A program made the translations under genes and the position numbers. Of a stretch of DNA of 64,000 nt, positions 1-13,200 are shown piece by piece; the first letter of the stretch is position 1; each line of letters starts with the position of its first letter. The stretch is from assembly GCA_013396915.1 (NCBI GenBank), contig VWZL01002227.1:62001-126000 (forward strand), read 5' to 3'. The DNA is from Stercorarius parasiticus. Taxonomy: Eukaryota > Chordata > Aves > Charadriiformes > Stercorariidae. The notes under the pieces are model-generated. The model worked only from the letters and a program-made list of their open reading frames with translations, was not told the origin of the DNA and did no database searches.

Positions 1-79
1 AATTTATGTCTGCTGCCTCTCATCCTCGCAACAAGCATCACTGTGAAACACCTGGCTGGCTCCATCTGGCTGCTGCCAT

Positions 80-1917
80 AGAAGACAATTTAAAAGGTTT
101 CTATAATTACATTAACAACAAAAGGAGGACTAAGGAGAATCTCCGTCCTTTAATGGATGCAGGGGGAAACAGTGACAAAGGCTGAGGAAAAGGCTGAGGT
201 ACTTAATGCTTTCTTTGCCTCAGCCTTTAATAGTAAGACCAGTTGTTCTCCAGGTACCCATCCCCCTGAGCTGGAAGACAGGCATGGGGAGCAGAATGAA
301 GCCCCCATAATCCAAGGGGAAATGGTGAGGGACCTGCAACTCCACTTAGACGCATACAAGTCTACCGGGCCAGATGGGGTAACCCAAGAGCACTGAGGGA
401 GCTGGCAGAAGTGCTCATGAAGCCACTTGCCATCATTTATCAGCAGTCTTGGCTAACCAGGGATGTCCCAGATGTCTGGAGGTTAGCAGATGTGACGCCC
501 ATCCACAGGAAGGTCTGGAAGGAGGATCCAGGGAACTGCAGGTCTGTCAGTCTGACCTTGGTGCCAGGGAAGGTTATGGAGCAGATCATCTTGAGTGCCA
601 TCATGCGGTACATACAGGACAACCAGGTGATTAGACCCAGTCAGCATGGGTTCATGAAAGGCAGGTCCTGCTTGACTAACCTGATTTTCTTCTATCACAA
701 GGTGACCCGCTTAGTGGATGAGGGAAAGGCTCTGGATGTTGTTTACATGGACTTTACTAAAGCCTTCGATACCATTTCCCACAGCATTCTCCCAGAGAAA
801 CTGGCTGCTCATGGCTTGGATGGGTGTATGCTTCACTGGGTAAAAAACTACCTGGAAGGCCGGACCCACAGAGTGGTGGTGTTAGGTGGATTTGAATCCA
901 GTTGGCATCCAGTCACTAGTGGTGTTCCTGAGGGCTCAGTAGTGGGGCCGGTTCTCTTTAATATCTTTATCAACGACCTGGACGAGGGGATTGAGTGCAC
1001 CCTCAGTAAGTTTGCAGATGACACCAGGTTAGGCAGGAGCGTTGACCTGCTTGAGGGTAGGACGTCTCTCCAGAGGGATCTGGACAGACTGGATTGATGG
1101 GCCGAGGCCGATGGTATAAGATTCAACGAGGCCAAGAGCCGGGTCCTGCACTTGGGTCACAACAACCCCATGCAGCGCTACAGGCCTGGGGAAGAGTGGC
1201 TGCAAAGCTGCCCAACAGAAAAGGACCTGGGGCTCTTGGCTGCCAGCCGGACGAATATGAGCCGGCAGTGTGTATGCTGGTGCCCAAGGCGGCCAACAGG
1301 ATCCTGGCCTGTATCAGGAATAGTGTGGCAAGCAAGGCTAAGGAAGTGATCGTCCCCCTGTCCTTAGCACTGCTGAGACCCCACCTTGAATACTGTGTTC
1401 AGTTTTGGGCCCCTCACTCCAAGAAAGACATTGAGATTCTGGAGCGTGTCCAGAGAAGGGCAATGAAGCTGGTGAGGGGACTGGAAAACAAGTCTTATGA
1501 GGAGCAACTGAGGAAACTGTGGTTGTTTAGCCTGGAGCAAAGGAGACTGAGGGGAGATCTTATTGCTCTCTACAGCTACCTGAAAGAGGGTTGTAGCCAG
1601 GTGAGGGTGGGTCTCTTTTCCCAAATAACAGGCGATAGGACAAGAGGAAATGGCCTCAAGATATTCCAGGGGAGGTTTAGATTGGATCTTAGGAAAAATG
1701 TCTTCACTGAAAGGGTTATCAAGCGTTGGAACTGGCTGCCCAGGGAAGTGGTTGAGTCACCAGTCCTGGAGGTATTTAAAAGACGGGTAGACGTGGTGCT
1801 TAGGGACATGGTTTAGTGGTGGACCTGTCAGTGTTAGGTTTAGGTTAACGGTTGGACTCGATGGTCTTAAAGGTCCTTTCCAGCCTAAATGATTCTATGG
1901 TTCTATGATTCTATGAT
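80..1917 (+). mobile_element. CR1 non-LTR retrotransposon, ORF2 3' half, degraded
   Basis: This is a CR1 LINE copy whose ORF2 encodes endonuclease plus reverse transcriptase; only the linker, RT and C-terminal parts are here. The RT region is clear: the motif A segment [11 protein letters not shown] lies near 748-780, [15 protein letters not shown] near 946-990, and the catalytic FADD box at 1011-1022. The C-terminal part ([47 protein letters not shown]) runs to about 1816. The 3' end at about 1885-1917 has the repeated ATTCTATGAT-like units diagnostic of CR1. It is broken: a base is lost near 385, an in-frame TGA sits at 1095-1097, and two extra bases occur near 1270. The 5' boundary is unclear and homology is convincing only from about position 80. 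A near-identical inverted copy lies at 28163-29480. It is not a functional gene. Confidence 0.93.
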
Positions 1918-1939
1918 CTGCTTGCTGACGTATCTGGAG

Positions 1940-2240
1940 GTACCAGGGACTCCTGTCAGGTCCCCTCAGAGCCATCCCTTCTCCAGGCTGAACAGCCCCC
2001 AGCCCCTCAGCCTCTCCATGGGGCAAGTGGTCCAGCCTCAACCATCCTGGTGGCCCTCACTGAACTTATCCCAGTTCATTGATGCCTCCTGTACTGAGGG
2101 CCCAAAACTGGATGCAGTATTATTCATTTGGTCTAACAAATGCTGCCTGTACTTTTGTTAATACAGCTGCAGATGCTGTTGGCCATCTTTAGCATCTTTT
2201 GGCAAGGTGCGCTGCTGGCTCACGTGTAGGTGACAGCTAT
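1940..2240 (-). mobile_element. CR1 fragment, truncated, minus strand
   Basis: Read on the minus strand, this stretch resembles the C-terminal coding part of CR1 ORF2. On the plus strand it shows the usual antisense signature: a run like 'gtcccctcagagcc', 'ctccaggctgaacag', then 'ggtggccctc', 'cccaaaactggatgcagtat' and, more weakly, 'ctgctggctcacgt' near 2212. No open frame survives. It abuts the 3' tail of the plus-strand CR1 that ends at 1917, so the two face each other tail to tail; either one was inserted next to the other or both sit at a favoured target. The right edge is approximate because similarity fades after about 2150. Confidence 0.75.
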
Positions 2241-5200
2241 AACACTAGTGCCTAGTTTTGAACCCACCAATACAGAAGGTCATCAATAGCTTGCTGTGAC
2301 TCCAGGGTTTTTACATTTTATTACAGATGGTTAAATGATGCAAGAGAAAGGAGATGGTGCAGGGTCATGTGCAGTACTGATGAGACGTGAAGTGAAAGTA
2401 AAGTCTGGCTGGGAAGTTGTCTTGAGAAAGATAAAGCGAATGAGAAATGAGAGAAGTTTCAGTAGAGTTTAACTATAGCACGCTAGGAGTAAGAAAGATT
2501 TAATAACAAAATAATTTTCTTGTGAGACAATCTCAGGTACGTTGGCCACCACCGGACAACAAAGCATCATGGATGGGCTCTGTAAATAGGTATTAAAATA
2601 TCCATTGAATGCTTAAGATCTTCATCTGCTTCTTTATGATAGTGATAATAAGTGGGGGGAAAAAAATTAAAAAAATTGTATCCAGGTATTTATATTATAT
2701 TTAATAATATAAGAAGAAAAGAGTTTACCAACTATAGTATTAGAAGGCCTTTAAATTTTGAGACAGATATGTGTGCACAACAAAGAAGTATGGTGAACAA
2801 TATGTAAGTCAGGGACTTAATTGGTTCTATGAGTGGAGAAAAATATTGCCAATTTAAAAAAAACCCACAAGCTATTTCTCTGGAAGATAACACAAGGTAC
2901 GTAATTGGAAGAGTTCTTCATTAAACGCAAGATCCGGGACTACAATGTAAAATGGCAAGGACAACCAAAAAAGTTTAGAGAGAGGTGCTCAGAGTTTTGA
3001 GGCAGAGGCAAGGACTGCCTCAAAGCCTCCAAATAAACCCCCCAAATTTATGAATACTTTAAAAGCAGGAAGGGCTTATAAATTTGGGTTAAATTAAAAG
3101 GCCAAAAGGGCAAGCTACCTCATTAAAAAATCAGAAAAGATTACTTTTCAGTAAAAAAAAAGATGCAGGACATTTTGAAAATGATTTCAATTAATTCTGT
3201 TTTAACCTCCGATACTACTGAAACTAGTATATAGAAAAAATTATACAGATAAAAGAAGTTAAAAGAAAAGTATTGCACACAGTGGGTTTATATTACACTA
3301 ATGATTCAAGAAAAAGTTTGTTGGAACAAATTACTCAGTGAAAGGAAGAAAGTGGCATAGTTCTTATGTGGATTTTAATAAACTATTTGAACAATTATCC
3401 ATTAATATTTTAAATATTTATTCCAGATGCAATTTGCTATAAATTCTGTCACATAGATTGAAAAATAACTCATAAAATTACAAAGAGTACCAGTTTAGGG
3501 CCATGTATTGAATTTAGACGATGTCTATTAGTCTTCTGTAGAGTTCAGTGTTGTCATCTAAACATAGTGGTTAATGATGTAAAAAAACCCCACCTTTGAA
3601 CAATGTCTTTGTGTTCTTATGAGATTGGGTGTTGTAGATAATAACAGAGTTGACATACAGAAGAGCAAAATACAATTAGTAATAAGAGTAGATAAAAGTA
3701 ACAAAATTGTTTTCAGATCCTAGAAAATGCAGGTAATAAGGCATTTGGGCAAAACCGCAAAAAGCACAGAAAATAGAAACAGGCATTGGGGTGAAAGTGG
3801 GCAATTAATTAGGGAGGAGTCACCAAACAAGTAGGCTGTGCAGTGCAGGAATTTGTACACAGTGTGAAGCCCCGGAGGCAAGGCTGGTTAACCAAACCTG
3901 ATCTACAGCATTCAGCACAGGCCATCTCTGTGATTGAAAAAAAAAAAAAAANAGGGCATTCAGTGCATGACCAGCTGATACTAGTTTTCAAGCTAAGACT
4001 TAGGAGGAAATGAGCTTCAAATAAGCTTCAGTAGTTGGCATCGCCAGACTTCTCTCTGTTGAAGGTTCTCTGGGGTTGGCTTGTGCACAACCACTGTCTA
4101 TAAGGGTCCAGCTGGGAAAGGATGACTGTGTCTGTGCTGGTACCACCACCTGCTCCAGGGATGGGTTCCCAGTTCTCCAACCAGTGAATTGTGTCCTACA
4201 ACTTGCTGCAGTCCGCCTTGAGCAGCCTGGCCCTATCCGTAGCACTTGGATACCACAGGTGTAGCAGCTATCCCTTGCAGTCGCTTCCAGGCATCTCTAA
4301 CACTAGAGTATTTGTGTGTGATGCCAAGGGTGTGTTTGCATAAAGAGTTATGTATTATGACAGCTCACCGCCTGGTAGGACAGTGTTTGAAGGCTAGGCC
4401 AGGTGGAGGTGGTGAGAGCTGGCTTGCTTCCACCCAAATGCTTATTGGAGCAGGCCCTGAGATGGTTTTGTCATTGAGTCAGTTCCAGGTTTTAGCTGGA
4501 CGGGTACCAAGTTGTTCTACCCCATCAAGGATTCAGCATGTGCACGCGGGCAAGAGGAGCAAGCCCAACTGGCAGCTCAGATGTACCCAGAACTTGTGTT
4601 TGCCAGGTACTTTAACTCACTTTTACCACCTGGCAAGCTTGCAAAGTGAAAATAGGTACATTTCATCAAGGAAAACAAGTGTTCAGAGTCTTCACTGAAA
4701 TCCTGGAATTCTTTCTGCTAATTTTCAGGTCTCCTCATCCAAAGGATCATAAATATTTACAATGTTTTCCCATGTGCCTATGGAATGTAAATATGTATAC
4801 ACCGAACTTGTAGAGAAATCATTTAATGAGATTCAGACCCAGAACATGCCTATTCAATATCAGTATAAAAAGAAATAGCTGACAATATTCCTTATCTTAT
4901 TATTCAGTGGCATTATGTCTATGCTTTAAAAGGCGGAATTTCTAGGATTAAATTAGATAAGGGAAAAATGATCCCAGTAGTAACAACACTTTGTAGTGTC
5001 AGCATACATTGTTTCTGGGACAAGTTCCCCAAGTGCTCACCAGAAGGTTCATGAAGGTAGAGGTGATGGGCAGAACAAGGCTGTGTGCCTCCTTTGTGCC
5101 TCTGCTGGAGGAAATCTAGGAAGGAGCAGAGCACAGAGGATGGACTGAAAACATCCCTCTGTGCACAGTGGTTCGAGAGTTCCTCGGTGCCTTTGCAGCT

Positions 5201-7111
5201 ATGCAAAGGTGTCTACCTAGGCAACTGAGGTGCTGTAGGTTTTATATTACTTTCCTAAGGGTAATAGTGGTTCTGCATTGAGCAAGCGTTTAAAGCAAGA
5301 CTGACAAGACTAACTGATATGTAGTGTAGATGCTGGAACCACAAGTCTCAACAACACTGCCATGAAATAAATAGGAAAAAAGGTCAGTGCAAGGCCTTTC
5401 ATGTCACTGTGGTCTTACTCGTATTACCATATATTTCAGCAACCTCATTAATTCACCTGATTACAATTCTGAAATTCTCACTAGCTCTATTGTGGGGTAT
5501 CTGATGACTTATTTAGTCTTACTTGTCATTCTGAACTTTAAAAGTGAATTTCTCTGCAGGAATGTCATTCAATTTGCAGGCTTAGGTCATCTGACTGGTC
5601 AGAGTTCACATCTTTGAACATATCCTTGCAATAACTTTTGAAATCTTCAATTGAAAACTGTTAATACATCAAGAACATAATGATAATTCATATAACAGGG
5701 GAAAAAAAAAGATTGAGAAACTATTTTCTAAGAAAGTCCTCTTTCCAACCATAAGAATTTAAAGAACAATGAAAAATGAGGTAAGTCAACAGTATATTTC
5801 TCCATCCTTGCTTGCAACCATTCACTTTTTAATTTCACATAATCAGTGATTTTTTTTTTTATTTTTCATCCTTTGTCTTTCAGCTCAAAAATTAAATTAA
5901 GACATGAAATAATCAATAAAAAAGAAATTAATGTATTTTTAAAAATCACATGGTAGCTTGTAAGCAGAAGAATGGGTCTTAAGTCTGTGTATATACATAA
6001 ATTATTGTATTTTAAATAAGCAAAAGAAGAAAACCACAGTCCTTCCAACAGCTTGAAATGTTTCTTCATGTACCAGGCAGGGAAATACAGAAAATTCTGC
6101 AGTGATACAGAATAGAGTGATACGATTCAGTGGAGGACTAGATCTGATAAAAACTGATCTGATAAGGCACCTATTCATGCTATTTCCCTTTGGCCTCTTA
6201 CAAGTGCCTAAATTAGGAACCAAGTGCTGCCAGCAACCTGCAAAGTCAGCAATGGGAGATGAGCTAGCGTGCCCTGCAGTCCTGTATCCCTGACTGGCCA
6301 GATAGGCGAGAGCTGCCGGAGCACATGGTGGTTCCTTTCTGGCTTCCGCTCCTGTATCTGATTCATCTGGAAACCAAGGCGGAGAGTCGCTTGGGTGTCT
6401 TGCTTGTCTTAGAGCTGGGGTATGTGAGGTTGGGCATGCACCTAAGTCTGGGAACTCTAATGGATTCCCAGGGGCATCTCCAGGTAGTAATTCAGCTTTG
6501 AGACACTCCAAAGAGCTGAGTCTCTTAATAGACTACCAAAAACCTCTAGGCACATCAGTTAAATGCCTAGGGATGCAGAGTGAATCCAGGACCTAGGAAC
6601 TCAGACATGAAGACTGCAAAATACTTGAATTTCATTCACACTGCTGGATTTAATGTTATGTAGTCTATCTAAACAGTCTATCTAAACAGTGAAATGCCTC
6701 ACTATAGGAGCCAGAGTAGTCAGTGGTGTGAGCAGGGAGCAGACAGCTGAGACGCTGCTGGCATAGAAGTATGTCTGAAGTCTTCCCACGTGGTGTATAC
6801 GCTCTCGCACAAATAAGTACCTACTTGTGATCCACCACTAAGATTCACCTCCTGAAGACAGAGCTTTTTCCTTCAGAGTGGGCACACTCTTTCATTTTAA
6901 AGGTTGAAATCATAACATGGAGCTGTTCCCCTTGCTTTTTTATCATTTCAGCACATGCCCAAGCACTTAGAAACTGAGACTCAGATCTCTCCTCTGCTTT
7001 AGGTCTGAGGGAATCAGAGGTCAAACCCACCTCCTCCACCTCCTAAATAAATCCTTCTCCCTGGTTTTGGAGCTGTGCTACTGTGTAACACTGCCAGTTG
7101 TTCATTTCTCT
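2241..7111. other. Intergenic DNA, no gene recognised
   Basis: This AT-rich stretch has no exon or protein family that I recognise. It holds only short chance open frames, the longest about 150-170 codons at 4246-4698 (+) and 6002-6511 (-). Both lack recognisable domains. A 17-base poly-A run at 3936-3952 carries a single N. The segment at about 6290-6600 has phrases such as 'ggcacatcagttaaatgcct' that hint at an old dispersed repeat, but I could not name one. Confidence 0.6.
3936..3952. repeat. Poly-A tract ending at a single-N contig join
   Basis: A run of A bases ends in a single N at 3952. As with the other single-N sites in this window, the N most likely marks two contigs abutted at a homopolymer that could not be resolved. 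There is no recognisable retrocopy upstream, so it is not called as a poly-A tail. Confidence 0.7.
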
Positions 7112-7240
7112 GCATGACTCGTAGCCCAATGGTTAGGTTACCTTCTCAGAGATGTGAGATGTGGATTTGAGTCTCCATTGGGTTCAGGAGGGAGGTGGAG
7201 CTACGTCCAAGGTCCTCGTGAGTGCCTTAATTTTTATATA
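7112..7240 (+). repeat. Possible ancient tRNA-derived SINE relic
   Basis: The segment reads like a decayed tRNA-headed SINE. 'TAGCCCAATGGTTAGG' at 7122-7137 matches the shape of a polymerase III A box (TRGYNNANNGG). 'GGATTTGAGTC' at 7163-7173 matches a degraded B box (GGTTCGANTCC). The spacing of about 40 bases is that of a tRNA. The text after the B box resembles the tails of old sauropsid tRNA SINEs as I remember them, but I cannot assign a family. It is not a functional tRNA: the acceptor stem cannot be closed and the B box has lost its core CG. Confidence 0.45.
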
Positions 7241-10200
7241 ATTTGACACAGAGCGGGTAACTCCATCATCATCTTTACCCTTGGAGAGCACCTGCAAAAA
7301 AATTACAGGGTTCAATTGCTATTTTAATGGACTCTCATTTTATTGCAGTTGGTCTTATTCTCAGATCAAGTACTGTATTGGGATCTTTGGGGAGGTGAGG
7401 CAGACAAAAGGTATCAAGTTATAGTTCGTGTGACACCTGGGATACGTATGAAAGGTCAGCCCTTATAAAAGATGTTAAAGCCAAACAAGAAGGCGACTTT
7501 GTGAAATCTATGAGACTTCGATCTCCCTGTCCTTATCTTGACCCACCAGCCTTTTGTTATATTTTCTCTTCCCTGTCCAGCTGAGGAGGGGAGTGATAGA
7601 GTGGCTTGGTGGTACCTGGTGTCCAGACAGGGTCAACCCACCACAGTCAAGCAGAAGATTTGGTGTTGCAGTTTTGGATACCGAGGCACACGTTCTGTCA
7701 AAATACTGCTTCCACCCCAGCCCCCCTTAGGTAGAAAGAAAACAGATTCATTCTGAAGGATGTCCCTGTTCATCTTCTGCTTCACATACATGTCTCTGGC
7801 ATATCTGTGGTACTTGGCACCTTGCAGTCTGCTGTCATTCCACACCGTGGCTTCCTGTGGTATGAAATCATTAGTTGATTCAGACTAGTCAGGATTAGCT
7901 CTGCTCTGGGGTGCAGTGGGAAGGGGTCCCTGTAGAGCCGAGTTCAAAAGCAGTGCTGCCACCAAGACAGCAGGTGCACATCAGGACACAGATTTTTGTC
8001 TCTTCTGACCACCTTAAACCCACATTCAAGATATCTCTGTCAGATTGACCATTTCTTGTGACTTCTGCTGGAAACAAAAATTGCTTGGGGGCACCTACGT
8101 TCCCTAAATATGTCTATTCTTTGTGCTTTAAAATGTCATTACGAGTTGTTATGTGGGTGTGGCATTTTAATCAAGATTCTGTCAGAAGGTTATGAGCGAA
8201 GCAATTATTTCATGTGGCAATAAGAAATGCTTTAGGATCTTTTATCTTTCGTTAGAATCTAGTGTGCTATTTACTAGTGCAAACGCCATTGCAGAACAGG
8301 TTCATACAGGAAATGAAGAAACTTCAGTGAAAGTAGATGTAGGATAAAATCAACATTCAGCTTAGCTCACACCATTTAAAAGGAAAATATCCACATCAGT
8401 TTTGGCTCAGGGACATGCAAAATGTTTTCTGTTTTAGGGCTTAAATTAACACCTAGTTGAAATAGCTGTTAATATGCTTTAGTGATTCAGTGTGTACCAA
8501 AACTAAATTTATCTTCTAATTAAATGAGAGAAACAGTCAAAACCTAGCATTTCATCTATCTTAATGAATTCCTAAAGAAGGAGCAGTGTCTAATAGCCTT
8601 TTTTGACTTAGTTGTGGTAAAGAATGATAGAGGGAAGGACCTTAAAAATAATGAGTCTGAATATGTTTTTTTTTCTCAATTTACAAGTGCAATTGAAATA
8701 ATCCTTATTTTTTTCAAAGTAATTTTGAAGGGAATTGAAACAGGGTTTTAACCTGGCCAATTGGATAATCTCAAAAAGTTGTAATGATATAAAATTACCA
8801 CTCCCTCCTCAGAGAAAAAGCAATTATTAAAATTTGTCAACCTAACTGCTTGGGTTTTCCTTTGAATTCTTACTGCAGCTTCAGAGGAGTGTAACTTTTC
8901 CATCATATTCAAATTATTAAAGGGAGTTTATTTTTGCTACTGAACTTGATGGTCAACTTTGTCTACGGACTGTAAGTCCATTTTAAAGGATTTTAAAGAG
9001 TGGTACACAGTTTTGTAAAAGTTGGTCTCCATATTACCTTCTGAGTAAAGAAAATATGTAGTAATAATTAATTATTTTTAATATATATATTTATTGTTAG
9101 CACTGCCTTGCAGCTTTTTTATAAGTACATCAGTTTACCTTCTTGTTTTCATTTAAATGATACGGTAGATGTGCATTTGCTCCTTTCCATTTTGCTTGAT
9201 TAGCCCTTGATACACCACAATAATTTGTCTAAAATGTTGGCAAATCTGGAGGAGTTTACTCAGTGTTTTGAATTTATAACAAAAGCCTACGACTTGACAA
9301 GCCCACCTTGCCTTGCTATAATGCAAACATTTCCCAGAGCCATGGAAAATAGTTGACCAAAATACAAAAAGTAACACAAAAAAATCTTGAATCTTGAAAA
9401 TCATGAACATATCTGCAAACACTGTGGGATTAAAAGAAAAATCCTCAGACTTCTAAATATCCAAAGGGTGCTTGGGCCCCCTATTTCACCTGTCTCCTCA
9501 GAAAAGCCCATGTATTTGCTCCACCTGTTTTCATCCTTACTCAAATCAACATCAGTCCTTACCTAACTACAGGATATAAGCTGGGTTTTCGCCTCTCTAA
9601 GTCTCCTGGCCCTTCCACAAGTGTTATTAATATTAGGCCTTATACTGATTTCATCTCATTCTTAGCGGTAAATGTAACAGCTTTTGTCTCAATAACACAG
9701 GAGACACAAGGGCCCCCCCTCTACTCGTAGATTCAGCAGTGCCAGGATCCATAAGCCGATCCTCTGGCCAGCTGGCACAGACTAGTCTTGCTCGTGCTAC
9801 TGAAGTCTCATAAACAAGCTTGCTAAGCTCAAGCTACCTATTGGGAAATAGTCCCTCGTCTTTCCTAACTCTGGATCTGTGCTAAGGGTTTGTTTGGGAA
9901 CTTGCTGGCTGGTCAGGGCCAGAACCATACCAAGGCCCGTTTTAGCTGTTTAACAGTGGAGATGGCAAAATGGCAGTGTCAGAGTCTGTCTGTCAGTTTG
10001 CCAATATAGATAACAGAGTGGATTTATTTTTAACCATGTTCCTGGATCTCCTTCTGGATCCACAGTCTCCTCTGAAGCTGGTGGGACACCTCCAAGTGGG
10101 AATCTTCACCTCTCCCCTCCCAGTCTAGGCAGGGGCAGTACAAGTGAGGAGGGGACCTCTCAGAAAACACTTCTTCGGTATCCTTGTCCTGTCCATAGAA

Positions 10201-13200
10201 AAGGAAGATAAGTCTGTTTTTTGCTGTATAGGGGTAGTGGTGCTTCTTTTTTACAGACAGCAGTTTTATTGTCTGTCCTTTCTTGGAGAACAAGGATTTC
10301 TCAGGGGCCAGAGTTTTATGGAGGAGCAGTAGGAGAGCCTGAAAATTTTTATTCAGCAGGGAAAACAAACTGCAGAGACGTTCGTTTTCAGAAGATTAAT
10401 TTCAACTAGCACCTTTTAATAACTGGCAAAATCTTAATGTTTGCAAGTCAGAAATACTATTTCCTTTATTTCAAAAAGTGCAGGTTAACAGCCTGATCTT
10501 CCCAATCCAATACAAAGAGGTCCTTAAAAGAGCTGAGGCAGCAATTTATCTCAGCCCCACGCAAGCCTGACTCTCCTTTGCAATTTATTCCTGTAATCTG
10601 ACAGCCACAAGCTCCAAATCATGAAGTTGAAGTGTAAAAAAACTTCTTTTTACTGTGTTAAGGAATAGCTTGCATAATATCAAGCTTCTAAGATTTCTGT
10701 TTCTAATTTTACCATGGCCTTTATTTTTAAGTTTTTGTCACACAGTAAGAAGGGCAGAGTCACATCCTTGCATCTTGTGATGAGGTATGTAAGTCAGCTG
10801 AGTCCTAGTGCGAAAAAAGAAAACAAAGCGTTTCTAGTTCACCCCAAACACTTCTTTGAATTGTAGTTCATTTAATTCATCATGGGCCTGTCAGATTTGA
10901 GGCAACAGAATAAACAGACTTTCAGAGATGCGTTGGCTCCAAGTGTGGCTCTTTTTTTATTGAAACAATTTTTAGTTCTGTTTGTTTGCTGCAGAATATT
11001 TTCCTCAGTGTTGTTTTTATGCTGAGCTGAGACTTGGCAATGTTTTCTGTTGGAATGTGACACTGTCATGTCAGGTCAAAAGAGAAAATGCCAGTCGGTG
11101 TTTCCCAGTGGTTGTACACACGTAACATTATGTCCTTTCGTTGAACTCAGCCTCTATTCCTGAGAAAGAACTGTTATTTTAACTTGCATCACTGCAGATA
11201 TTATCAGTCACAAACATATGCAACTATTTATAAATCTTATGTTCAACAGTCAAAGAAAAATACCTACTAACTTTGCCATAAAATATTTTAAATTCTAATT
11301 TTCCAGAACCAATATTCCTTTTTTTTTCCTCCCTTCTTTTCTTCTTTCCTTCTTTTCTTATTCTATCTGTCTGTCCTCCTTTATTGGATTTTTTCACAGG
11401 TGGACAGAGGGGGAGGGATGTATATATAGTTGGCAAGGCATAGACCTTGGACTAGATTTATACTAAGCTTTGGCAGTGATTGCCTGTGTAACTGGTTCAA
11501 GTAAAGCCCTCTTTTGTCTTTTGTTTCTAAAATAGAGACGAATAATTCTTACATTTTTCTGTAAACTCTTTAAAGAGCATCTGTATAAAAATCTGTTATT
11601 ACCTCTGCTAGAACCCCTCCAAGTAGTGTCTAGAAGCTTTTAGCAAATGAGACAATAGGATTAATTCATTCTTTGATTTATTTTTAATCTCAGCCTTTTG
11701 AATGACAGAAATGCAATGCCCATTACCTTGGAGATGGACACATCTGCAAATCTGTTGGAGTTAAGTAACCGAGTACTGCTTGCACAAGCTGTAATCTAAA
11801 GGTTGAAAAATCTTGCATCATCCCTGAAATATAAAACCATAGACACTCAGTTTCCCAATACTGCATTTTACAAAGCTCTGGGCCAACTCCTTAAGTAAGT
11901 CCTTACAGAGTTCTGTTTAGTCTGTTTGAAGGGAAATTATCTAATTCAATGTATCATCTCTTTTATTTCAATATGAATTATTCTGGATAAAGGCAAATTA
12001 AAAACTAAGAATGTATCTCTCTTGTTCTGTTTGATTACCAAAATGTCAGTGGGAAATTAATCTTTTTCATTACAAAATAATTTCCCTTTCACACATGTCT
12101 TTGTCTAAGCAAATTTTAAAGCACTTTGCCCTTACCGGGTGCTATATTACTACAGGTCTCTGCCTGCAATAGCCTGTGAGTTTATACCATAAATGAGATG
12201 CTTTAGGACTCTAAACCCCTGCAATAATTGTAAGTTTTTAAATTCTTTCTAAATTTTCCTTTTAATCCTATTAGAGAAGTTCAGCTACGAAATTGAGTCA
12301 CACATCTCAATTCCTGATACATGACCTTGATGTGACTACATTCGGAGTTCAAACTCCTATGTAATTTTTTTGCGAGTAAAATAAACTTGCTGTAGCAATT
12401 CCATTAACTACAAATAACGGAGGGTTGATTATTTTTTTCATCATGTTGCAATAATATGTATGTACCAAGCAAACTCACAAGTGAGTTTCAGTGAAGTGCA
12501 ATGCACTTGGAATCATCAGGTGTGGTTCAGTAAATAACCCTGTATACACATTATTTCAGGTCCTACAAGCAATAGATCTGTATTAGCATGCCAATACCCC
12601 AGACTAATTATTCCTGCCTCTGAGGAAGGGTTAATTACCATAAATGTAGTGTTACATTGACACTGTTACATAGCATTTAGTCTAAATCAAGCTGAAATAT
12701 TTTTACTCAGTGATGCATTTCAGATATACATGTACCTAGATACACCTAGCCAGAGAGAAACTAATTGCTCATCTCTGAATGTACATTTATACCATGATGT
12801 TGGTTATTCTCTGTGTTTATCCCAGGTTCCAGCTCCTTGTACTGCAGACATAGTACTTCAGTCTGATCTGGAGCAGAGTGGTTCCTTCAGGTCGACAGGG
12901 GATACAGCTGAGAAGTACTTCATGCTGGAGTCCACATTATATCGAATGGACACAGGCCTGTTTATATCCCCATCCCCCCCAGCCAGGGGACTTCACTTTT
13001 CAGTGGGGGTACGGAAGGCAGATAAGCCCTGTCCACCCAGCTTTACAAAAAAGCTGTCCTTGGTTTGGAAGGTTCTTGGATCAAACACCAACTTCTCCAT
13101 GACTTGGCCATTTTAATTTTCCCTCCCCTGCCAAGGATAAACAATCGAATTTTTATTTAGGTACCAAAGCAAGGTGAGTGGTTAGAAATACCTTGACTGC

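Noticed and set aside
1095..1097. TGA in CR1 as a recoded (readthrough or selenocysteine) codon
   Set aside because: No structure to support recoding is evident; a CpG-type C to T change from CGA is simpler.
1094..1816. 240-codon frame in the first CR1 as a separate gene
   Set aside because: Its first third is CR1 DNA in the wrong frame and the rest is the ORF2 C-terminus after a frameshift.
3936..3952. Poly-A run as the tail of a processed pseudogene
   Set aside because: No gene-like sequence precedes it and no target duplication is seen.
6002..6511. 169-codon open frame (-)
   Set aside because: It spans dissimilar base composition, resembles no family and contains no splice or promoter context; possibly old repeat DNA.
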